A stretch of DNA of 64,000 bases from Deltaproteobacteria bacterium. Lineage in GTDB: Bacteria; JADJOY01. The notes below the pieces were generated by a model, which was given only the letters and a program-made list of their open reading frames with translations, made no database searches and had not been told where the DNA came from. This document shows, piece after piece, positions 1-8,423 of this stretch (the stretch's first letter is position 1; each line of letters starts with the position of its first letter). The translations under genes and the position numbers were made by a program. The DNA lies in the NCBI GenBank assembly GCA_016713535.1, contig JADJOY010000008.1:1-64000 (forward strand). Reading direction: 5' to 3'.

Positions 1-406
1 TCGGGCCGGAACGCAGGCGTCGGGCGCGCGTCGGCCGCGTCCGGGGCTCGGTGCCGGGACCGATGAGCAAGTCCGCCGATAGCCCGAGCCCAGCACGGAG
101 GCGGCGGATCATCGTGAGGCTGAGGCTGCGCTTCCCACTCAGTACTTCCGAGACGCGGGCACGGTTACCGATCAGCGAATAGAGATCCTTGCGCGTGAGC
201 CCCTGCTGTTCCATCCGGAACGCGATCGCGGCGATCGGTGTCGGGGCCTCGATCGGGTGGTGATCCCGCTCGTAGGCGTCCACGAGGGTCACCAACACTT
301 CCAACTCGTCGCCCCGCGCGGAGCCCGGATCGGCGCCCCAGAGCGCGTCGATCCGTTCGAGTGCCGAGGCGTGGTCGCGATCGTTGCGGATGGGTCGGAT
401 CCTCAC
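1..406 (-). CDS. higA: HigA-type antitoxin, 3' end cut by window edge
   Basis: Helix-turn-helix antitoxin of a type II toxin-antitoxin pair. It should bind HigB and repress the shared promoter. Reading leftwards from a GTG at 406, about 135 codons are visible with no stop before the edge. Residues about 63-115 form a HTH_3/XRE-like domain (FRMEQQGLTRKDL ... VSEVLSGKRSLSLT), the usual HigA signature. The N-terminal part has the acidic segment (ELEVLVTLVDAYE) common in these proteins. The GTG overlaps the TGA of the toxin gene (GTGA at 406-403), so the pair is translationally coupled, toxin first. Residues after about 116 look poorly conserved, so the natural stop may lie just outside the window. 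The family assignment is secure and the C-terminus is unknown. Confidence 0.85.
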   Translation of the reverse strand, partial: MRIRPIRNDRDHASALERIDALWGADPGSARGDELEVLVTLVDAYERDHHPIEAPTPIAAIAFRMEQQGLTRKDLYSLIGNRARVSEVLSGKRSLSLTMIRRLRAGLGLSADLLIGPGTEPRTRPTRARRLRSGP

Positions 407-699
407 GTCTGCCTCACGTCCAACCGGTCGTACTGCTGGTGGGTGCCGACGAACTTCACGAAGACCGTCTGCCCAGCGAACCAGACCTTGGCCACGAGCC
501 GGTACTTGTTGCCGCCGATGTCGAAGACGACTCGCTCACGGTCGATGACGCTCGCGTGGGGATAGCGCGCCCTCACATCCGCCATCGACGTCCAGGTTGC
601 GCGCTGCACTTCGGCGAACCCGGCCTTGAGCGGTTGCTCGGCGTCCGCATGTCCCGATTCCCAGAAGGCCCGAAGTGTTCGTCGCGCGATGATTCGCAT
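403..699 (-). CDS. higB: HigB-type mRNA interferase toxin
   Basis: A 98-residue RelE-superfamily toxin of the HigB_toxin family, which cleaves mRNA on the ribosome. The ATG at 699 gives the family's usual start (MRIIARRTLRAFWE). The diagnostic C-terminal core follows: VVFDIGGNKYRLVAKV and then FVKFVGTHQQYDRLDV. The open frame extends further upstream, but that sequence has the arginine-rich look of non-coding high-GC DNA. The length is normal for the family. The gene sits immediately upstream of the antitoxin with a 4-bp overlap. Toxin-before-antitoxin order is typical of higBA. The module is probably autoregulated, but no clear operator is seen upstream. Confidence 0.9.
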   Translation of the reverse strand: MRIIARRTLRAFWESGHADAEQPLKAGFAEVQRATWTSMADVRARYPHASVIDRERVVFDIGGNKYRLVAKVWFAGQTVFVKFVGTHQQYDRLDVRQT

Positions 700-1197
700 G
701 CGATCCCAATTTGGGAACAACCTATCTACCGTCGAGTGTCGTGACAACGGAAGGGGGTGCCCGGCCCCGGCTGGAGCGTTACCTCGGGTGGAGGAGCCAT
801 CGGAGCGGGCAAGGGTCCGCTGAGGGGGGATCCGGCAACAGCCGTGCCATCGGATGGGTCGCGAGGGTGTTTCGGTTTTCGCCGGGTCCGGATCCGAGCC
901 GCGTCGGCACCGGCGCACCCCCGCGAAGGGTCGGGCGCACCCGACGGGATCGCGGCCGATGGTCGTCTGGACGAGCTCGCCGCCCTCGCCGCGGGCGCTT
1001 TCGTGGCGGTCCCGGTCGACGCGGTTTCTGCGTTGATCGGCTTCGATACACCCGACCATGCCTTCACCGACGTCCGATCGGTAACCTCGATCGCTCTCGG
1101 TGGTTGATCGGCGGCGCGGATCTACGGCAGTTTCCCCCTTCGTGAGATTCCGTCATCCCTCGCGGAGCGCCGGTGCGCGCGAACTGCGGGTCTCCCC
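700..1197. other. Intergenic stretch, no gene recognised
   Basis: About 500 bases between the divergently transcribed higBA pair and the first polysaccharide gene. Several open frames cross it, but their translations are arginine/glycine/proline-rich in every frame and show no recognisable domain. It presumably holds promoters for both directions. I could not pick out a convincing one. Confidence 0.5.
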
Positions 1198-4100
1198 ATG
1201 ACCCTCCTCGACGAGCCCACCGCCGTAGCCCGCGTGCTCGGGTGGGCGGCGCTCGTGGTGCTGGTGGTCGCTCCGGGGTGGGCGCTCGACCGGCTCCTCG
1301 GTCGCGACGATCGGCCGACGTTCGTGGCGGTGTGGGTGCACCGCGTCGGGCTCTCGGTGGCGTGGGTGTCGTGGTGTGCGCTGGCGCTCGCCCAGCTCGG
1401 CCGCTTCGACGTCCGCCTTCTCACCGCGCTCGCCGCACTTCCGGCGCTGCTCGCGGCGGGGCGGGCGAGCTGGCGGCGCGCGGCGCCGTGGCGGCGTCCC
1501 GGCGTCCGCGACGCGGCGCTGGTGGCGCTCCTCGCCGCGATCTCGGTCACGACACTCTGGCCGCCGTTCGAGGACGTGTTCGGCGGCCGCGACAACGGCG
1601 TGTACGTGGCCGCGGGAATCCGCCTGGCGAAGCACGGCGGCATCCGCTTCGAGGACCCGCTGGTGCGCGAGCTGCCGGCCGAGCACAAGGGGCTCTTCTT
1701 CCGCGCACCGCGCCCGGGCCAGACGGGTGTGGCGTCGCGCTTCGCGGGCTTCTACCTGGAAGACGTCGAGCGCGGCCGGGTGGCGCCGCAGTTCATGCCG
1801 GTGCCGTCGCTCTGGATCGCGATCCTCGCCGGCTTGCTCGGTACCCACGCCGCGCTCGGCGCGACGCTCTTCTTCGCGGTGCTGGCGCTCGGCTGGGTCT
1901 ACCGGACCGGCGAGGAGCTCGACGGCCCGGAGGTGGGCCTCGGCGCGGTCGCGGCGGTGGGATTTTGCGTGCTCGAGGCGTGGTTCGGGCGCAGCCACCT
2001 TTCCGAGATCCCGGATCAGGCGATGAGCTTCGCCGCGCTCGCCAGCGCCATGGCGTGGGCGAGGGGAGGCGGGCGGGCCTACGCGGTGGGGTGTGCCGCC
2101 TCGCTGATGCTCACGATGGTGACGCGCATCGATGCGATCCTGGTCGCGCTGCCGCTCGCGGGCGCGCTCGCGCTCACGTGGCTGGGGCGGAGCGGGCGGC
2201 CGGGCGAGCGCTGGCTCGTGGCGCTGGGCGCGGCGCTCGCGGTGTGGGTCGCGGCGACGTGGGCGACCACCGCGCGGTCCTACGTGATCGAGGTCTTCCT
2301 CAAGAACCTGCCCGATCACCTCGGCCGTTTCCCGCTCCGGGGCCTGGTGCTGGCGGGTGCGCTCGCCGCGCTCGCGGCGGCGCTCGTCCTGGCTCGCTTC
2401 CGCGCGCGCCTCGGACCCAGGCTCGAGGCGGCGCTCGCGCGCCTGGCGGGGCTCGCGCCGTTCGCGGCCTCGGCGCTGGTGGTGGCGGCGCTCTACGCGT
2501 GGTTCGTGCGCCCCGACTGGGAGCGCGGCACGCAGGCGCTCTCGATGGTGAAGCTCGCGGGCTACCTCGGGCCCGCGGTGCTCGCGGCGGCGATCGCGGG
2601 CGGCGCGGTGCTGGTCGCCGCGCCGACCAGCGCGCCGCGGGCGCTCTTCCTCGCCACCACGCTGCCGATCACGCTGCTCTACGTCCAGCACAGCCGTAAC
2701 CGCCTCGATCAGTTCTGGGAGATGCGCCGCTTCGTGTCGGTGCCGGTGCCGGCCCTGGCGCTGGCGGCGGCGTTCGCGGTGGTGTGGAGCGTGCGGCTCG
2801 TGACGGCGTCCTCGAGGCGCCCGCGGGGGGACGGAGCCCCCCGCGCTACGGAGGCCTCCGTAGCGACGGGGGTTCCATCCCCCGTCGCCGGCTTCACCCG
2901 GCCGGGCGACCGACCGGCGCTCGGACGAGTGGCGGCGCTCGTGGCGGTCGGCGGCGCGGCCTTCGCCGTGAGCGGGCTGTGGCGCGGGGCGGCGGTGGTG
3001 CGCTCGCACCAGGAGGACCGCGGCGCTCTCGCCACCATCGCCGCGGCGTGCGCCGCGATCCCGCGCGACGCGCTCGTCATCGCCGACAGCCGCTACGAGT
3101 CACCGACCGCCTACCTCACCGCGCCGATCGCGTACCTGTGCGACCGCGACGTGGTCGAGCTCTTCCCCGGCGACAAGCCCGTCGAGCGCATCGTCGCCGC
3201 GGTCCTGGACCTCTCGGCGCTGCGCCCGGTGTGGCTCGCCACGGTGGGAGGAGCGCCGCTCTTCACGGATCGGCTGCGCCCGAGCTTCGTCACGAGCCTC
3301 GCCTACCGCGGGCCGTGGATGGTGCCCACGCTCTGGTGGCCGCCGGACACCGTCGACGAGCGCGCGTTCGCGGTGGATCTCTTCCGCGTCGAGCGCGCGC
3401 CGCTTCCGCCGCGCACCGCGCTCGAGATGGAAGGCCACGAGGCGCCCTGGCTCGATGGCTTCCACGCACCCGAGGTCCAGCCCGAGACGGGTGTCCGCTA
3501 CCGCTGGAGCCGCGACCACGCGCGCGTCTACTTGCCCGGCTACGACACCACCCACCCGCCTCGCCTGGTGGCCCGCCTCGCCAGTCAGCGGCTACGCGGC
3601 GACGCGCCGCTGCCGATCGCGATGGGGCTCGAGGGGGGGCCGCTGGCGAGCCTCACCGTCGAGCACGGCTTCCTGCTCTTCGAGGTCGACCCCGCGCCCA
3701 CCGGCGGACCGCCGGTGCTGGTGATCCGCGCCGAGGCCATGGCGGGCGGCGTGGCCTCCGGCGACGCCGATCGCCGCGACCTCGGCGTGTCGATCGACTG
3801 GATCGCGTGGGACGTCCCCGACCGCCTCGACATGGCGGACCCGCGCTCCGACCGCGCCCTCGCGGGCTTCTTCACGCCCGAGGGCGGGCGCGGCGGCCGG
3901 CGCCGCTTCCGGTGGACGACCGAAAAGGCGTCCATGTACCTTCCGGGCTGCCCGAGCGGCCCGGTGGAGGTGCGGATCGACCTCGCGGCCGACGTGCTGC
4001 GGGACGGCGGCGCACCCACCGAGACCCGCCCCGTGTCGTTCCGGATCGCGGGCGTGACCCACGGGCCGTATCCGGTTCCACCTGGATGGCAGCGGCTGGT

Positions 4101-4305
4101 CCTCGAGATTCCCGGTGGCTTGCGTGCGAGCGGAGACGCGACGGTGCCCCGAGTGGATCTGGTGAGCGAGGTGGGACGGATGGCGGGCGCCGGTGAGCGG
4201 CGCGTCGGCGTGCGCGTCGCGGCGGTCGAGTGGGGCGCGCTCCGCGCGACTCCTGCACCCGCGGCGATCGGCGTTCGCTTCGAAGCGCTCGGTGAGTCGC
4301 GATGA
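1198..4305 (+). CDS. Large GT-C-like multi-pass membrane protein with exported C-terminal half
   Basis: A 1,035-residue protein, probably a polyprenyl-phosphate-sugar-dependent glycosyltransferase or related assembly protein. The N-terminal half has ten or more hydrophobic segments from about residue 14 to 580. The first large loop carries an acidic motif (GGRDNGVYVAAG, Asp near 132) followed by a conserved-looking SEIPDQ near 270, as in PMT/ArnT-like GT-C enzymes. The C-terminal half (about 600-1035) is hydrophilic and beta-rich, with two stretches that resemble carbohydrate-binding sandwich domains, probably periplasmic. A copy of the family A hairpin repeat lies in frame near residues 540-563, between membrane segments. 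The stop overlaps the next start by 4 bp (ATGA), so it heads a glycosyltransferase operon. The exact substrate is unknown. Confidence 0.75.
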   Translation: MTLLDEPTAVARVLGWAALVVLVVAPGWALDRLLGRDDRPTFVAVWVHRVGLSVAWVSWCALALAQLGRFDVRLLTALAALPALLAAGRASWRRAAPWRRPGVRDAALVALLAAISVTTLWPPFEDVFGGRDNGVYVAAGIRLAKHGGIRFEDPLVRELPAEHKGLFFRAPRPGQTGVASRFAGFYLEDVERGRVAPQFMPVPSLWIAILAGLLGTHAALGATLFFAVLALGWVYRTGEELDGPEVGLGAVAAVGFCVLEAWFGRSHLSEIPDQAMSFAALASAMAWARGGGRAYAVGCAASLMLTMVTRIDAILVALPLAGALALTWLGRSGRPGERWLVALGAALAVWVAATWATTARSYVIEVFLKNLPDHLGRFPLRGLVLAGALAALAAALVLARFRARLGPRLEAALARLAGLAPFAASALVVAALYAWFVRPDWERGTQALSMVKLAGYLGPAVLAAAIAGGAVLVAAPTSAPRALFLATTLPITLLYVQHSRNRLDQFWEMRRFVSVPVPALALAAAFAVVWSVRLVTASSRRPRGDGAPRATEASVATGVPSPVAGFTRPGDRPALGRVAALVAVGGAAFAVSGLWRGAAVVRSHQEDRGALATIAAACAAIPRDALVIADSRYESPTAYLTAPIAYLCDRDVVELFPGDKPVERIVAAVLDLSALRPVWLATVGGAPLFTDRLRPSFVTSLAYRGPWMVPTLWWPPDTVDERAFAVDLFRVERAPLPPRTALEMEGHEAPWLDGFHAPEVQPETGVRYRWSRDHARVYLPGYDTTHPPRLVARLASQRLRGDAPLPIAMGLEGGPLASLTVEHGFLLFEVDPAPTGGPPVLVIRAEAMAGGVASGDADRRDLGVSIDWIAWDVPDRLDMADPRSDRALAGFFTPEGGRGGRRRFRWTTEKASMYLPGCPSGPVEVRIDLAADVLRDGGAPTETRPVSFRIAGVTHGPYPVPPGWQRLVLEIPGGLRASGDATVPRVDLVSEVGRMAGAGERRVGVRVAAVEWGALRATPAPAAIGVRFEALGESR
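2821..2891 (+). repeat. Family A hairpin repeat, copy 1 (inside a CDS)
   Basis: Core of the family A repeat: three consecutive hairpins, first a G-run/C-run, then CGCTACGGAGG/CCTCCGTAGCG (a perfect 22-bp palindrome here), then CGACGGGGG-TTCCAT-CCCCCGTCG minus its first pairing bases. It is read in frame inside the membrane protein gene, encoding an Arg/Gly/Ala/Pro-rich insert. Other copies are at about 6695, 31504 (reverse) and 39908. Confidence 0.85.
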
Positions 4306-5300
4306 AGCTCATCGTCCAGATCCCCTGCCTCAACGAGACCGCCACCCTGGGCGAGGTGGTGCGCTCGATCCCGCGCTCGATCCCCGGCGTGGATCAGGTC
4401 GAGGTGCTGGTCATCGACGACGGCTCGACGGACGGCACCGCCGAGCTCGCGCGCGAGCTCGGTGTCGAGCACGTCGTGCGCTTCCGCAAGAACCGCGGCC
4501 TGGCGCGGGCCTTCCTGGCGGGCCTCGACGCGTGCCTCAAGCTCGGCGCCGACGTGATCGTCCACACCGACGGCGACAACCAGTACCCGAGTGCCGAGAT
4601 CCCGCGCCTCATCCAGCCGATCCTCGACGGGCGCGCCGACTTCGTGGTGGGCGAGCGCGACATCGCCAACATCGAGCACTTCTCGGACACCAAGAAGAAG
4701 CTGCAGCGCCTCGGCTCGTGGGTGGTGCGGCGCTTCTCGGGCACCGAGATCCCCGACACCACGAGCGGCTTCCGCGCCATGAGCCGCGAGGCGGCGCTCC
4801 AGCTCAACGTGGTGAGCGAATACAGCTACACGCTCGAGACCATCATCCAGGCCGGGCGCCAGCGCATGGCGATGGACCACGTGCGCATCCGCACCAACCC
4901 CAAGACCCGCGAGTCGCGGCTGATGTCGAACACCCGCGACTACATCCAGCGCTCGGCGTTCACGATCCTGCGCACCTACACGATGTACGAGCCGCTCCGG
5001 GTGTTCTCGCTGGTGGGTGGGGCGCTGCTCGCGGGGGGGCTCGCGCTGGGCGTGCGGTTCCTCTACTTCCTGGTGTTCGAGCGCGGCGTCGGCCACGTCC
5101 AGTCGCTGATCCTCGCGGCGGTCCTCACGCTGCTCGGCTTCCAGGTGGTGCTCATCGGGCTCCTGGCCGACATCATCGGCTCCAACCGCCGCCTCCTCGA
5201 GACGCTCCTCGAGAAGATGCGCCGGCTCGAGAGCGGCATCACCATCGACACCGGCGACGGGCCGAAGGCGGGCGGCGGCGCGGGCGGCGCGACGAGTTGA
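4302..5300 (+). CDS. GT2 glycosyltransferase, DPM1/GtrB type with two C-terminal membrane helices
   Basis: A 332-residue cytoplasmic-face glycosyltransferase that probably transfers a sugar from a nucleotide donor to a polyprenyl phosphate. The GT-A fold motifs are clear: VLVIDDGSTDGT (Asp39-Asp40) and HTDGDNQYP (Asp90, Asp92). TTSGFRAM follows near residues 155-165. Two hydrophobic segments at about 238-262 and 270-295 anchor it to the membrane, as in GtrB/DPM-like enzymes. It starts within the stop of the preceding GT-C-like gene, so the two are likely made together. A lipid-linked sugar made here could feed that protein; this is an inference from the pairing. A paralogue lies at 11573-12535. 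Confidence 0.9.
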   Translation: MKLIVQIPCLNETATLGEVVRSIPRSIPGVDQVEVLVIDDGSTDGTAELARELGVEHVVRFRKNRGLARAFLAGLDACLKLGADVIVHTDGDNQYPSAEIPRLIQPILDGRADFVVGERDIANIEHFSDTKKKLQRLGSWVVRRFSGTEIPDTTSGFRAMSREAALQLNVVSEYSYTLETIIQAGRQRMAMDHVRIRTNPKTRESRLMSNTRDYIQRSAFTILRTYTMYEPLRVFSLVGGALLAGGLALGVRFLYFLVFERGVGHVQSLILAAVLTLLGFQVVLIGLLADIIGSNRRLLETLLEKMRRLESGITIDTGDGPKAGGGAGGATS

Positions 5301-5346
5301 GCGCGATCGGGTTCGAAACGTCTCCCGCCGGACCGACCCCACGCCG

Positions 5347-6516
5347 ATGAACGTGTGGCTGGTCTTCCCCCGGTTCAAGATGCCGACCGGGGCGGAGCGC
5401 TTCATCCTCGGCCTCGCGCGCGGGCTGGTCGAGCGAGGCCACGCCGCGACCGTCGTCACCCACGAGTTCGACCCGCGCTGCCGCGCGCTGGTGGCGCCGG
5501 GGGTGATGGTGCACGCGAGCGGGCGCGACTTCGCGTGGACCGGCAACCACTACCTCGACTCCGCGGTCCGCTACCTGGCCGGCGCGGCCCTGCCGCTCTC
5601 ACTGCCCGCGGCCGCGGACGTGGCGGTCTTCTTCGCGGCCGCGTCGGTGCCGGCGCTCGCGGTGCAGCGGGCGCGCGGCAAGGGAACGCGTGCGTTCTAT
5701 TTCTGCTTCGAGCCGCCACGCTTCGCGTATCGCGATCGCGAGGCGATCCTCGCGCGCCTCGGCGGCGTGGCGCGAGCGGTGATCGGTCCGCTCGCGCGCA
5801 CGTGGGCGTGGCTCGATCGGCGGCTGGTGCGGTGCGCGGAGCGGGTGCTGGTGTTCGGCCCGTTCATCGAGGCGCAGGTGCGCGAGCTCTACCCGGAGGC
5901 AGCGGTGGCGCGGGTCACGCCGTGCGTCGACGTGCCGGCGGCGCGGCTCGGGCGCGCCGAGGTGCGTTCCCGCCTCGGCGCGGGCGACGCGCCGGTCTTG
6001 CTCACGGTCAACTTTCTTCACCCGCGCAAGCGCGTCGATCTCTTCCTGGCTGCGGTCGCCGAGGTCGCGACGCGCCATCCGGACGTGATCGGCGTGGTGG
6101 TCGGCGAGGGGCCCGAGCGCGCGCGGCTCGAAGCGCTCGCGGCGCGCCTCGGGATCGGCGAGCGGGTGCGCTTCGCGGGCTTCGTGCCGGACGAGGAGCT
6201 CGGCTCGTGGTACCGGATGGCGAGCGTCTATCTCCACACGGCTCACGACGAGTCGTTCGGGCTCACGGTGCTCGAAGCGGGAAGCTCGGGGGTGCCGGTG
6301 GTGGCGGTCCGCGAGGGTGGGGTGTGCGAGACCCTCGACGACGGCGTCACGGCGCTCCTCGTGGACGCGACCCCGGACGCGCTCGCCGACGGCGTGATGG
6401 GGGTGCTCGACGACCGCGCGCGCGCGGCGCGCCTCGCCGGGGAGGCGGCCGAGCGGCTGCCGGCGCGCTTCAGTCACGAACGGATGATCGACGAGCTGCT
6501 GGTCGCGCTGCGATGA
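5347..6516 (+). CDS. GT4 family glycosyltransferase
   Basis: A 389-residue GT-B-fold retaining glycosyltransferase. The N-terminal half opens with the usual MNVWLVFPRF ... GAERFILGLARGLVERGH acceptor-domain start. The C-terminal donor domain has LLTVNFLHPRKRVDLFL, then VVVGEGPERARLEALA and the E-x7-E signature region ESFGLTVLEAGSSGVPVVA near residues 298-318. There are no membrane helices; it is expected at the cytoplasmic membrane surface, adding a sugar to a lipid-linked oligosaccharide. It begins 46 bp after the GT2 gene. Length and motifs are normal for the family. The sugar donor cannot be read from the sequence. Confidence 0.9.
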   Translation: MNVWLVFPRFKMPTGAERFILGLARGLVERGHAATVVTHEFDPRCRALVAPGVMVHASGRDFAWTGNHYLDSAVRYLAGAALPLSLPAAADVAVFFAAASVPALAVQRARGKGTRAFYFCFEPPRFAYRDREAILARLGGVARAVIGPLARTWAWLDRRLVRCAERVLVFGPFIEAQVRELYPEAAVARVTPCVDVPAARLGRAEVRSRLGAGDAPVLLTVNFLHPRKRVDLFLAAVAEVATRHPDVIGVVVGEGPERARLEALAARLGIGERVRFAGFVPDEELGSWYRMASVYLHTAHDESFGLTVLEAGSSGVPVVAVREGGVCETLDDGVTALLVDATPDALADGVMGVLDDRARAARLAGEAAERLPARFSHERMIDELLVALR

Positions 6517-7181
6517 TCGGCGCGCGGCCGGGGATCGAACGCCACGGCACGCGAACGTTCGGGCCTCGTTGGTGGTGGTGTGCGCGGTGCTTGCGATCCC
6601 CCGGGGAGGGGCGCGCGTCGCGCGCCCGGTGTTGCGCGTCGCCACGGGCGATCGATCGCAGCACGCGCGATCCGCCATCGATCGCGAGCGCAGCGCTGCG
6701 GGGGGACGGAACCCCCGCGCTACGAAGACCCTCGTAGACGGGGGTTCCATCCCCCGTCGCCGGGCTGACGCGGTTTCCGTGAGCGGACCCGGATGGAGAG
6801 ATTCACAGCCTCAGCGCGACCGGCCCGCCATCGATCGCAGGCGCACGACGGAGCGTGCACGCTCCAGGCGATCGATCGCGACCCCCGGGAGGCGCGCGCG
6901 CCGCGCGCCCGGCGACACGCCTCGGCGTGCGCGTCGCCTCGTCCGTTCGATCCCGGTACGCGCGACCCGCCGTCGACCGCGATCCCGCGGGGAGGGGCGC
7001 GCGTCGCGCGCCCGGCGATACGCGTCGGCCATGGCGGCGTCGCCGCCGTCGTTCCCGGTACGGACGCCGCTCGTCGCCCTACGAGGCGCCGTGGCGCGTA
7101 TGGTACGGTTCGCGGTCTCCCGATCGCGGATCGCCGCCTGACCCGCCGCACCGCGCCCTTCCGAGTGGAGCCTCCTCGCCC
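6517..7181. repeat. Repeat-filled intergenic region (family D copies and family A copy 2)
   Basis: There is no credible gene in these 665 bases. It holds three family D units at about 6592-6641, 6868-6925 and 6977-7028. Each is a GGGAGGGGCGCGCG-type hairpin arm followed by CGCGCGCCCGGCGATACGCG or a variant, and each has GATCGATCGC-like flanks. A family A hairpin repeat at about 6695-6820 sits between the first and second. A fourth family D unit is at about 37186-37227. This is the densest repeat cluster in the left half of the window. Confidence 0.7.
6695..6820 (+). repeat. Family A hairpin repeat, copy 2 (extended form)
   Basis: Same three-hairpin core as copy 1. The central stem is CGCTACGA/TCGTAG and the last is GACGGGGGTTCCATCCCCCGTC. 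It carries an extra 60-bp tail ending in GATTCACAGCCTCAGCGCGAC that copy 4 (39908-40037) shares almost exactly. Confidence 0.85.
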
Positions 7182-8423
7182 GTGCGCGTGCTGATGATCA
7201 CCTCGTCCTACCCCAAGCAGCCGGGGGACGGGACCTCGCCGTTCATCGCGTACCTCGCCGAGGGGATCGCCGAGGACGCGAACTGGCAGGTCGATCTGCT
7301 CTTGCCCGACCACCCGGCGCTGGTGCGCGATCGCCCCGGCACCCGCGCGCGCCTGCACCCGTACCGCTACGCGCCGAGCGCGCGCTCCGCCGTGTGGGGC
7401 TACGCGGCGTCGCTCACCGCGGACCGCTCGGTGAAGCCGCAGGTGCTGGCGCTGGCGCCGATCGCGTTCGTGGCCGGGTTGATCGAGGCGCTGCGCCTCA
7501 CGCGCGACCAGCCCCTCGACCTCGTCCACGCTCACTGGGTGCTGCCCAACGGTCCCCTCGCGGCGCTGGTGGCGTCGATCCGGGGGGTGCCGCTGGTCGT
7601 CAGCCTGCACGGCTCCGACATGTTCCTCGCCGAGCGCCACCCGTGGCTCGGGGCCGCGGCGCGCTGGGTGTTCTCGCGCGCGGCGCAGGTGGTGGCGTGT
7701 AGCGACAACCTGCGCGAGCGCGCGATCCGCATGGGGGCCCGCGCCGACCACTCCCAGACCATCCCCTACGGCGTCGACCTCGCGGCGTTCCGGCCCGACC
7801 CCGCGGCGCGCGGCTGGCTGCGCGAGCGGCTCGGAGTCGCGAGCGCGGCCCCGGTCGTCCTGGCCGTCGGGCGGCTGGTCGGCAAGAAGGGCTTCGACGT
7901 GCTGCTCGACGCGTGGACGCGGATCGCGGCGAGTCACCCGGCGGCGCGGCTCGCGATCGCCGGTGACGGCGACCTGCGCGGAGCCCTCGAGAGCCAGTGC
8001 GCGCGCCTCGGCATCGCGCCGCGGGTGTCCTTCCTGGGCGCGGTGCGCCACGACGAGATCGCGCGCCTCTACGCGGGCTCGGACGTGATCGCCATCCCGT
8101 CGGTCGAGGACGAAGGCGGCAACGTCGACGGCCTGCCGAACGTGCTCATGGAGAGCCTCGCGTGTGGTGTCGCGGTGGTCGCCTCGCGAGTCGGCGGGAT
8201 CCCGACCGTGGTCCGCGACGGCGAGAGCGGCGTGCTGGTGGCGCCGCGCGACGTGGAGGCGCTAGCCGGGGCGCTCACGACCCTCCTGGACGACCCGGCG
8301 CTCGCGCGCCGCCTCGGCGCCGCGGCCCGCGCCGACAGCGAGCACGCCCAGGGCTGGGAAGCGGCGGCACGCGCGCACCTCGCGGTCTACCGCAAGGCAC
8401 TCGCGCCGCGCGGATCGCCGTGA
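7182..8423 (+). CDS. GT4 family glycosyltransferase
   Basis: A 413-residue GT-B-fold glycosyltransferase. The GTG at 7182 is chosen because the canonical N-terminus follows (VRVLMITSSYPKQPGDGTSPF) and a GGAG lies 11 bases upstream. The longer open frame upstream only translates the repeat region. Motifs include LVHAHWVLPNGPLAAL, VVSLHGSDMFLAERH and, in the donor domain, VLAVGRLVGKKGFDVLLDA, then LPNVLMESLACGVAVVASR. It is probably a cytoplasmic enzyme acting on a lipid-linked glycan. Its TGA overlaps the GTG of the next gene, so the two are coupled. Its own promoter must lie in the repeat-rich region before it. Confidence 0.9.
   Translation: MRVLMITSSYPKQPGDGTSPFIAYLAEGIAEDANWQVDLLLPDHPALVRDRPGTRARLHPYRYAPSARSAVWGYAASLTADRSVKPQVLALAPIAFVAGLIEALRLTRDQPLDLVHAHWVLPNGPLAALVASIRGVPLVVSLHGSDMFLAERHPWLGAAARWVFSRAAQVVACSDNLRERAIRMGARADHSQTIPYGVDLAAFRPDPAARGWLRERLGVASAAPVVLAVGRLVGKKGFDVLLDAWTRIAASHPAARLAIAGDGDLRGALESQCARLGIAPRVSFLGAVRHDEIARLYAGSDVIAIPSVEDEGGNVDGLPNVLMESLACGVAVVASRVGGIPTVVRDGESGVLVAPRDVEALAGALTTLLDDPALARRLGAAARADSEHAQGWEAAARAHLAVYRKALAPRGSP

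Noticed and set aside
757-1107. Small gene between higB and the first membrane protein
   Set aside because: Low-complexity translation and no ribosome site. It looks like ordinary non-coding high-GC sequence.
6592-7028. Possible CRISPR array
   Set aside because: The repeats are GC-rich hairpins of unequal spacing with related flanks. There are no uniform spacers and no cas genes.
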